Source of the DNA: Gimesia sp.
GTDB taxonomy: Bacteria; Planctomycetota; Planctomycetia; Planctomycetales; Planctomycetaceae
Length of the DNA: 64,000 nt
Reading direction: 5' to 3'
Assembly (NCBI RefSeq): GCF_040219335.1
Contig: NZ_JAVJSQ010000005.1
Span: 186,001 to 250,000, forward strand
Each line of letters starts with the position of its first letter. Position 1 is the first letter of the stretch. Under the pieces are notes generated by a model that was given only the letters and a program-made list of their open reading frames with translations, was not told the DNA's origin and did no database searches. Below, one piece after another: positions 36,501 to 43,074 of this stretch. A program made the translations under genes and the position numbers.

Positions 36501-38745
36501 GGCCGACATGTATCGGCATGTCATTGAACATCCGCAATGGATTCCCAAAGAGATGCAGGAAAAACTGGACCTGCGCGCCGGAAAGGAACAGGGGCGGATT
36601 TACCGGATCGTTCCAGATAAGGCATCCGTACGAACGTTACCCCGTCTCGATCAGCTTTCCCCCTCTGATCTGGTTCACCAACTGGAAAGCCCGAATGGGA
36701 CACTGCGTGATATGGTTCAGCAGTTGATTGTGACACGCAGCGACAAGTCTGTTGTCCCTGATCTGAAGCAGATGGTTAAGCAGGGAAAATCGCCGGCCGC
36801 GCGTCTGCATGCACTTTGTACGCTCGATGGACTGGACGCGATCACCGAAGATGTTCTCCTGGCGGCACTGGCTGACAAACACCCTGGAGTCCGCCGCCAT
36901 GCGATTCGCCTGAGCGAGCCATTTCTGAATGAGTCACCTGAACTGGGGGATCGTGTGCTGACATTGGTCGGGGATGTTGATCTGCAGGCGCAGATGCAGT
37001 TGGCTTACTCACTCGGAGAATGGAATTCAGCCAAGGCGGGATCAGCCCTGGCTCGTCTGGCTATGGCACACGATCAGGATGTTTTTCTGCGGACAGCGAT
37101 CTTGAGTTCCGTAGTACCACATCTGGATTCCTTTACCGCCACTCTGTTTGAAGAATTACAGGGGAAGCAGCCACCGTTACAGATTCTGAATTCTCTGGTA
37201 ATCATGGCGATGTCCGCTGATCAGCAGGATGTGCTCGCAGATATTTATGAGCGAGTTGCACAGTCAGGGAAAAAACAACGTTGGCAGACCTGGCAGTTCG
37301 AGGTGATGGCAACGTTATTGCAGTCCCTGGCTCGCAAAAATCAGAGCCTGCCCCAATATGCAGGGAAAGCCAGCCCCCGACTGCAGAAGATACTGGAACA
37401 ACTCAAGCCACTGTTTCAAGCGGCACGAACGATCGCCGCTAATGAAACAGCAACAGTCAGTTTACGCAGGCAGGTCCTGCCACTGCTTGGACATGGTTTT
37501 GCGCAGCAGGCTGAAGATCTGGTACTGTTGTCTGAGATGTTATCGCCTCGAAATCCGCGGATCATACAGAGTGCCGCTGTGGCAGCGCTCTCACAACGAG
37601 GCAATTCGCAGACAACAGAACTTATGCTGGCACGTTGGAAAAACTATGGCCCGGGTTTACGCTCTGAAGTGTTGAGCTCCCTGCTAAGTCACAAGGCAGG
37701 AGTGCAGTCTGTTCTGGAAGGATTGAAAGACAAAACAATCTCTGCAGCGGACATCGATGCTTCGAGTCGACAGCTGTTGTTGAATAACAAGGATCAGCAA
37801 GTCCGACAACAGGCTGAGAAGCTGCTGGCTGCTTCACTTGATTCTAATCGTGCCAGGGTCGTCAAAGAGCACGCTGAGGTGGTCTCACTGTCTGGAAACA
37901 CTGAAGCGGGGCATCAGGTGTTTGTGAAACGCTGTGCTGTCTGTCACCAGCTCAACAATGAGGGCAAGCCAATCGGTCCAGATCTGACAGCCCTGACAGA
38001 CAAATCGCCTCAGGCCATGCTGACGGCGATTCTGGATCCGAATCGTGCCGTGGAGAATAAATACATCAGCTATCTGGCTGTAACCGAAGACGGACTGACA
38101 TTTAACGGATTGCTGGCGTCCGAGAGTGGCGAGAGCATTACGCTGGTGCAAAGTGATGGCAAGACGAAGACGCTGCTCCGCACTGATCTGGAAGAGCTGA
38201 TCAGTACCGGAAAGTCACTGATGCCCGAGGGGTTGGAAAAGGATATGACGCCTCAGAATCTCGCGGATGTGATCGCGTATTTGAGTTCAACAAAATTACC
38301 CAGAAAAACATTTCCGGGCAACGAACCGGCTGTCGTTGTCGCGGAAGCTTTGCGCGGCGACTACTTTTTGACCCCTCAGCTGGCAGAAATCTATGGTTCT
38401 ACTCTCAAGTTTGAGAGCAAGTATAAGAATCTCGGATACTGGCAAAGTGAGAATGACCGGGCAGTCTGGATGCTCGATGTCCCTCAATCAGGCGCGTATG
38501 ACGTCTATCTGGAATTTGCCTGCCCTCCCGGGCCAGCCGGTAATCGTCTTTTACTGGAAACAGGGGGAGAACAGCTATTCTGGACTGTGCCCTCCACGGG
38601 AACCTGGGATGTCTATCAGAATCGCAGAATTGGCACCATTACTCTGCCTGCCGGAAAGACCCGCCTGACGGTTCAGAGCCAAGGCAAAATTAACAATGCC
38701 TTACTCGACCTGAAAACCGTCCGTCTGCGCGTCTCCAGCAGGTAA
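33550..38745 (+). CDS. Giant fusion: deacetylase-like, FG-GAP, PVC heme-binding dehydrogenase, HEAT, cytochrome c, beta-sandwich
   Basis: An exported protein of about 1,731 residues. ATG 33550 has GGAG 8 bp upstream and precedes a signal peptide; the frame is open further upstream but lacks both. Order: a polysaccharide-deacetylase-like domain (~70-350; VLAIDDMRDVQKYETYLRP, HTYDHPCPLL, VFHPHGWISNEQIIKLIDHA); three FG-GAP/VCBS units (~365-620; LLDLNADGFMDVIIGN, LRDLNHDGQCELLVSN, FVDINEDGFEDMLFSN); a dehydrogenase-type propeller (~650-1010; DTDGDGKYD, DTDGDGKAD); HEAT repeats (~1030-1440); a heme domain with CAVCH at residues 1462-1466; and a C-terminal beta-sandwich (~1590-1731). It appears to combine polysaccharide deacetylation with sugar oxidation. 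GntR operators lie upstream. Confidence 0.88.
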   Translation: MPSAVRPQAASRIRGSLVWSLLLVLPGLLMDYGISQSAEKQATQTGNRLVYLDQDDPYYVSLNFPKLTTPQWYGDKEVKAVCVLAIDDMRDVQKYETYLRPILERLKEINGRAGVSIMTCRVDPKDPHLQKWIQEGVSIDVHTYDHPCPLLKDRDFEKAKGTVERCIDLLNQIPNSQPVAYRMPCCDSLNTVSPRFFSEIFNQTTPEGNFLQIDTSVFQVFTDQDPDLPKELVTDPNGQGRIEKYVPTDRGFVNTIFNYPYPYPISRLCWEFSCVTPSDWSAQHRQKPFNPLTVRDWTAVLDATVVKEGTFNLVFHPHGWISNEQIIKLIDHAVQKHGSAVQFLSFQEVLERMNRHLLAGQPLRNQQGADNGVRLLDLNADGFMDVIIGNEQVQKTRIWNPRQQAWSETGFPTRLVAAPDARGNQAIRGRFGVLNEQVILLTLTPEVSAAWKFDGKTWQPATELLAGLPEGQDALFTLKAGQDQGLRLRDLNHDGQCELLVSNPGQNAIYTWSPKDTSWKKLPWSLPDSASIVDEQGRDAGLRFVDINEDGFEDMLFSNENHAALYLFASLKSGWKKVFDEDRADDGGPVPMISRKGTNNGAWFHSKHLWVQNEDTAKMKHLVAGKSFEELLEEQGPQPKDPDAALKTIQVKPGFHVELVASEPLVKDPVAFDWGPDGKLWVAEMADYPLGVNESGTFDGRIRFLEDTDGDGKYDRSTVFLEGVGYPTGVMAWRKGAIITTAPEVFYAEDTDGDGKADHRESLVTGFAEGNQQHRVNGLRWGLDNWVYLANGDSGGDLLSVKTGEKLKFGRRDLRIKPDTGQMDPQSGQTQFGRERDDWGNWFGSNNSNPAFHYALADHYLRRNKNLIAPDAKVQVSIRPGAATIFPVSRTQVRFNDFNKVNRITSACGLCFYRDDLLGEEFTGNSFICEPVHNLVHREIVKSKGTTFTSQRAQSEQDSEFLASTDNWFRPVMARTGPDGALWVADMYRHVIEHPQWIPKEMQEKLDLRAGKEQGRIYRIVPDKASVRTLPRLDQLSPSDLVHQLESPNGTLRDMVQQLIVTRSDKSVVPDLKQMVKQGKSPAARLHALCTLDGLDAITEDVLLAALADKHPGVRRHAIRLSEPFLNESPELGDRVLTLVGDVDLQAQMQLAYSLGEWNSAKAGSALARLAMAHDQDVFLRTAILSSVVPHLDSFTATLFEELQGKQPPLQILNSLVIMAMSADQQDVLADIYERVAQSGKKQRWQTWQFEVMATLLQSLARKNQSLPQYAGKASPRLQKILEQLKPLFQAARTIAANETATVSLRRQVLPLLGHGFAQQAEDLVLLSEMLSPRNPRIIQSAAVAALSQRGNSQTTELMLARWKNYGPGLRSEVLSSLLSHKAGVQSVLEGLKDKTISAADIDASSRQLLLNNKDQQVRQQAEKLLAASLDSNRARVVKEHAEVVSLSGNTEAGHQVFVKRCAVCHQLNNEGKPIGPDLTALTDKSPQAMLTAILDPNRAVENKYISYLAVTEDGLTFNGLLASESGESITLVQSDGKTKTLLRTDLEELISTGKSLMPEGLEKDMTPQNLADVIAYLSSTKLPRKTFPGNEPAVVVAEALRGDYFLTPQLAEIYGSTLKFESKYKNLGYWQSENDRAVWMLDVPQSGAYDVYLEFACPPGPAGNRLLLETGGEQLFWTVPSTGTWDVYQNRRIGTITLPAGKTRLTVQSQGKINNALLDLKTVRLRVSSR

Positions 38746-39178
38746 TCACGTGTGGTCTGATTCCCGAATAAGCATCACTCTGATTCGCAGAGTGTTGCGA
38801 TCGCAGGGGTTATACGGAATGTGCCAGCTCCTAATTTACGCGCTGACAGTGCCTGGAAATACAAGCTAATTCACAAAAACTCAGTGAAAAACAGATGGCA
38901 TCTCCAACATTCTGCCGTTATTGGGGGTAGAAAAGAGGTGCTGAGACTGCACATTCCTTCGGGTCACTGAGTTTTCGTGAATAATCATCTGAGAATAAAA
39001 AAAATCGATTGCGTAAATTTTTTTTATGAACGATGATTCTGTATATCTATCAAGATCTCCTTGATATTCGCTGATCCTGATCTGATCAAAAGAATATGTC
39101 GGGTGGCGGGCACCCCCGTGGGGTTACTTTTAGTCGTAACCAAATGATTGAGGCTTATGGTCTCAGGAAATTAGAACC
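38746..39178. other. Gene-free region with inverted repeats
   Basis: There is no gene in these 433 bp. A hairpin (cactctg 38776-38782 / cagagtg 38788-38794) just after the fusion gene may end its transcript. A 19-bp inverted repeat pair follows (listed separately). Close to the kinase gene lies the dyad ggttac / gtaacc (39122-39141), preceded by a short accccCGTggggt hairpin. The latter two could form structure in the 5' leader of the kinase mRNA. Confidence 0.55.
38869..38982. repeat. 19-bp inverted repeat pair with 76-bp spacer
   Basis: Left arm 38869-38887 and right arm 38964-38982 are reverse complements with one mismatch (attcacaaaaactcagtga versus attcacgaaaactcagtga). The spacer has no open frame of note. 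It could fold as a long stem in RNA, or be a small non-autonomous element. No target-site duplication was apparent. Confidence 0.7.
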
Positions 39179-41557
39179 GTGTCGGACGAAGGTTTTAAAG
39201 ATCCCCTGGATGGTGAAGAAACTGTGGACGAATTTCCTCCGGTCAATGTAGATGAAGAAGAGACTGTCGATCAGTTTCCCCCCATTGATATCAAGGAAAT
39301 CGACAAAACTGTCATCGGTGTCGACAGTGCCGCCAGTAAATCTGCTCAGCAGATGGGAGGCCCCTCCGCAGAGAAAGCAGCTGCCTGGATTGGCAGGAAA
39401 CTGGGAAAATATGAAATTACCGGTTTCCTGGGTCAGGGCGGTATGGGGGTCGTCTATCGTGCTTACGATGATACCATCGGCCGCGAAGTCGCCATCAAGC
39501 TTCTGCCGGCTGAATTAGCCTCCGATAAAAATATGCTGGAACGGTTTCTGGCTGAAGCCCGGGCTGCCGGTCGCTTGACGCATCCTCATATTGTCTCGAT
39601 TCACGATATCGGGCAGGAAGGGGATGTCCATTATATCGTCATGGAACTGATGACCGGTGGCAGCACCGACGATCATCTGGAGACTATCGGCCCCTATTCA
39701 CCCCTTCAGGCAACACGCATTATTGCTGATGCCTGTGAAGGTCTGATGGTGGCTCATACTTCGGGGCTGGTACACCGGGACATCAAACCCGGGAATCTTT
39801 TGCAGTCCCGGCATGGCACGATCAAGGTCGCTGACTTTGGTCTGGCGAAACGGGTTGTTCAACAGTCACACCAACTGACTCAGGACGGGCAACTCATCGG
39901 GACGCCTTACTTCATGAGCCCCGAACAATGTGAGTCTAAACCAGTCGATTTACGCAGTGATATCTATTCCCTGGGCGCAACTTACTACACTCTACTGACG
40001 GGCGATCATCCCTACGAAGACGCGGGCAGCATCGTACAGATTATGTATGCTCACTGTCATGCCGATCTGCTGGATCCTCGGAATGTCAACGCACAGATCC
40101 CGGAAAAATGTGCCGCCATCGTGCAGAAATCCATGGCGAAGAAACCGGAAGATCGCTATCAGTCCGCCCAGGAAATGCTGGTTGATCTGAAAGCGATCAC
40201 GGCCAATTCCGAGAAGTACGGCGATACCACTGTCCTCAGCCAGGCAGAACTGGACCGGTCACATGCAAAGCCCCAGGAGTCTGGTGGCTGGCGGAAAAAC
40301 GTATTCAATGGTGTCGTGTTCCTGGTAACCTTTTTACTTTTGACACTGGTTCCGTGGTATTTCTGGAACGGAAATCAAAATCAGGAAGCGGGAAAATCGG
40401 TCGCACCCCAGGCAAATGTCGGACCTTCCGGAGAGGGAGTAACAGCAGATAAAATTCTGCTGGGAACCTCGACAGCTATGACCGGAGCCAACAAGGAACT
40501 GGGCAATAACATGGTCATGGGGATGCAGGCCTGTTTCAAGCGAGTCAACGATGAAGGAGGCATTGGGGGGCGCCAGATTGAACTCGTGGTCAAAGACGAC
40601 GGGTATGAACCCGATCAGGCCCTCGCAAACATGCAGCACTTGTTTGAAGAAGATCAGGTTTTCGCGGTAATTGGAAATGTGGGAACTCCTACAGCGAGAG
40701 CATCGGTCCCGTATGCGAATGAGCATCAGCATCTGTTCTTCGCTCCTTTTACCGGTGCACAGGCCCTCCGCCGTGATCCACCTGATCGTTATGTATTCAA
40801 CCTGCGAGCCAGTTATGCCGATGAAACTGCATCCATGGTGCATTACTTTGTTGAGAAGCAGCGCATTGCTCCTGATAAGATCGCAGTCTTTGCACAGAAC
40901 GATTCATTTGGCGATGATGGCTTCGCCGGCGTAGCCAAGGCACTGGAGAAGTATAAGATCCAGCCGGAAAATATTCTTCGCGTAGGCTATGACCGGAATA
41001 CAACTCAGATCACCGATGCGGTCGAGCAGATTGTCCAGAATCAGAACCGGGTAGAGGCACTGATTATGGTAGCGACATTCAAGCCAGCCGCACTGATGGT
41101 TCAGCAGCTCAAAGATCGCAAGCTGAAGATCCAGACCGCAGCTGTCTCGTTTGTCGGTAGTGAACTGCTGGCCCAACAGTTCAAAGAAATGGGGGCCAAA
41201 TATGCAGAGGGCGTAATCGTCACTCAGGTTGTCCCCTACTATCTTTCTAGTGCAACAGGGGTCTTACGCTATCGCGATTCTCTGAAAAAGTATTACCCGC
41301 TTTCCAAACCAGGATTCGTATCGCTGGAGGGATATCTGGCAGCTGAATGTCTGGTTGAAGGTTTGAAAAAACTACAGGCGTCAGGAAAGGCGGTCTCGAC
41401 GGAGAATCTGATTGACGCCCTGGAGCAGATCAAGAATCTGGATCTGGGGATTGGGCCGATCATCAATTTCGGTCCCTCACGTCATCAGGCTTCAGATCGG
41501 GTCTGGGGGACAGTCTTGGGAAAAGACGCTCGCTATCAGGAGCTGGAACTGGAATAG
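39179..41557 (+). CDS. Transmembrane Ser/Thr protein kinase fused to a periplasmic-binding-protein sensor
   Basis: A protein of 792 residues; the start is GTG 39179, preceded by an AGGAAA. An acidic N-terminus with repeated EETVDxFPP units (~10-45) leads into a complete Hanks-type kinase (~77-345): glycine loop GQGGMGVVYRAYD, VAIK lysine, HRDIKPGNLL near residue 200, VADFGLAKR near 218 and MSPEQ. One transmembrane helix follows (~372-395). The outside part (~415-790) is a full Leu/Ile/Val-type ABC substrate-binding protein (Peripla_BP_6): ILLGTSTAMTGANKELGNNM, GGIGGRQIELVVKDDGYEP, FFAPFTGAQALRR and FAQNDSFGDDGFAG. The natural reading is a receptor kinase that detects an amino acid-like or other small ligand outside the membrane. 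No transporter genes are nearby. Confidence 0.92.
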   Translation: MSDEGFKDPLDGEETVDEFPPVNVDEEETVDQFPPIDIKEIDKTVIGVDSAASKSAQQMGGPSAEKAAAWIGRKLGKYEITGFLGQGGMGVVYRAYDDTIGREVAIKLLPAELASDKNMLERFLAEARAAGRLTHPHIVSIHDIGQEGDVHYIVMELMTGGSTDDHLETIGPYSPLQATRIIADACEGLMVAHTSGLVHRDIKPGNLLQSRHGTIKVADFGLAKRVVQQSHQLTQDGQLIGTPYFMSPEQCESKPVDLRSDIYSLGATYYTLLTGDHPYEDAGSIVQIMYAHCHADLLDPRNVNAQIPEKCAAIVQKSMAKKPEDRYQSAQEMLVDLKAITANSEKYGDTTVLSQAELDRSHAKPQESGGWRKNVFNGVVFLVTFLLLTLVPWYFWNGNQNQEAGKSVAPQANVGPSGEGVTADKILLGTSTAMTGANKELGNNMVMGMQACFKRVNDEGGIGGRQIELVVKDDGYEPDQALANMQHLFEEDQVFAVIGNVGTPTARASVPYANEHQHLFFAPFTGAQALRRDPPDRYVFNLRASYADETASMVHYFVEKQRIAPDKIAVFAQNDSFGDDGFAGVAKALEKYKIQPENILRVGYDRNTTQITDAVEQIVQNQNRVEALIMVATFKPAALMVQQLKDRKLKIQTAAVSFVGSELLAQQFKEMGAKYAEGVIVTQVVPYYLSSATGVLRYRDSLKKYYPLSKPGFVSLEGYLAAECLVEGLKKLQASGKAVSTENLIDALEQIKNLDLGIGPIINFGPSRHQASDRVWGTVLGKDARYQELELE

Positions 41558-41843
41558 GCTACCCGCCGCTGGTGCGAGGGAACTACGAGGCTTTGCGAAA
41601 TCGTCTGTTTTTTCAGTAGTCCTGCTCACTGTCAGAGCGTTATCAGCTCTACGGGCCCGCTTATGATCTTGTTTTCTCCCCACTTGTGTGTCATAAGTGA
41701 CCTGCCAGAAAGCAGATAAGCCATTTCAATGTCTTAGTTTTGGCTGAATCTGTGCCCCACAGTCTCATTCTTTGAATCCCCGTATCATGGGCCGATTTGA
41801 ATCGAGGCTAAAAAGCAACTCCGGACGCTCGTGAAGGTTCATC

Positions 41844-43067
41844 ATGAATACTGAGCTATTAACGCAAAGAATCGGCACTGCTGGGACTCACTCGGGATAC
41901 TGTACGCTTGAGGAACTGGCAACTCAATTTGTGGATGAATATCGTCGCTGGCTGAATCCCTCGATCGATGACTATGCCGATAGCTATCCAGAATATGCTA
42001 CAGAAATCCGGGAGAGTTTTCCTGTTCTGATTGCGATGGAAGAATGGAAGGGGAATCAGGAAATCGACTGTCTTAAACAGCAGTCAGCTGATTGTCTGAA
42101 GCTGAGGCAACTTGGAAACTGCAAGTTGATTCGCGAGATGAGTCGCAGTCGCACCGCCCTGTTTTTCGAGGCAGTGCAGGGAGCACAAAGACGACCGGTG
42201 GCTGTAAAGTTGATGCCCTGGAAATCGGAATTGACGCCGCGCTGGCGGGACCGGTTCAAACGGGAAGCCCATCTGACATTTCGCTTGCAGCATAAAAATA
42301 TTATATCCATCTACAGTACCGGAGAAGACCAGGGTTATTCTTACGCTGTGCTGCAGCAGGTACAGGGAATTGGTCTCAATCAGGTAATCGCCTGTTTCTC
42401 TGGTTCTGCTTCGTCTTTAACGGGGGACCGGGATGAATCACAGCAAAATATGCGACAGATACAGGCTGTAACACATGCATTAGACATTGATCGCTGGCGG
42501 GTATCGGCGTCGATCGCACTTCAGTTATCTAATGCGTTACGCTACGCTCACAATCATGGGGTATTGCACAATGATTTTCGCCCGGAGAATGTTCTGGTGA
42601 ATGCAGACTGGGACTGTTGGTTGACCGGGTTCGCCCTCCCTCAGTTTGCAGAAGGGGCATTGAAACAACAGCAGACTCTGACCTTACGCAATCAGTCTCC
42701 TGATCGCTTAAATGGCGTAGTCAACGAACAGAGTGATTTGTACTCTCTGGGAATGACTCTTTACGAATTAGTGACAGGTATCCCGGCTTTTAGTGCCCGA
42801 AGCAGCAGTGAGTTGATTGAACTGATCATGCATTCGGAACCCGCAAGACCCTGTGAACTGGTTAAAGATATTCCAACAGATTTTGAAAACATCATCTTGA
42901 ACTGCATCTCCCCTGTCGCCCAGCGGTATCAGTCAGCAGACGAGTTAAGCATTGATCTGGTACGTTTTCTCAATGGGAAAAGCGTGCGGCGTCGCTTGAG
43001 TCGACGGTCCACTATGTGGGGGAAATGGTCCCGCTTCTGGGGTAAGTCAAAAGATTCGTCAGGTTAG
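41844..43067 (+). CDS. Ser/Thr kinase-like protein, predicted pseudokinase
   Basis: A protein of 407 residues, with GAAGG upstream of the ATG. The N-terminal ~70 residues resemble the planctomycete kinase leader domain also seen in the kinase at 43075-46017 (ELATQFVDEYRRWLNPSIDDYADSYPEYATEI versus a matching segment there, shown only in part: LAEEFIARI, HQYPELSAEIEEFFP). In the kinase fold the VAVK lysine (Lys122) remains. The glycine loop is lost (REMSRSRTALFFEA), the HRD motif reads HND (242-244), and the DFG position reads GFA (262-264), so the metal-binding Asp is missing. Catalysis is unlikely, and a regulatory or scaffold role is more plausible. It has no transmembrane helix. It ends 7 bp from the stop of the active kinase on the other strand. 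Confidence 0.82.
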   Translation: MNTELLTQRIGTAGTHSGYCTLEELATQFVDEYRRWLNPSIDDYADSYPEYATEIRESFPVLIAMEEWKGNQEIDCLKQQSADCLKLRQLGNCKLIREMSRSRTALFFEAVQGAQRRPVAVKLMPWKSELTPRWRDRFKREAHLTFRLQHKNIISIYSTGEDQGYSYAVLQQVQGIGLNQVIACFSGSASSLTGDRDESQQNMRQIQAVTHALDIDRWRVSASIALQLSNALRYAHNHGVLHNDFRPENVLVNADWDCWLTGFALPQFAEGALKQQQTLTLRNQSPDRLNGVVNEQSDLYSLGMTLYELVTGIPAFSARSSSELIELIMHSEPARPCELVKDIPTDFENIILNCISPVAQRYQSADELSIDLVRFLNGKSVRRRLSRRSTMWGKWSRFWGKSKDSSG

Positions 43068-43074
43068 GAAAGTT

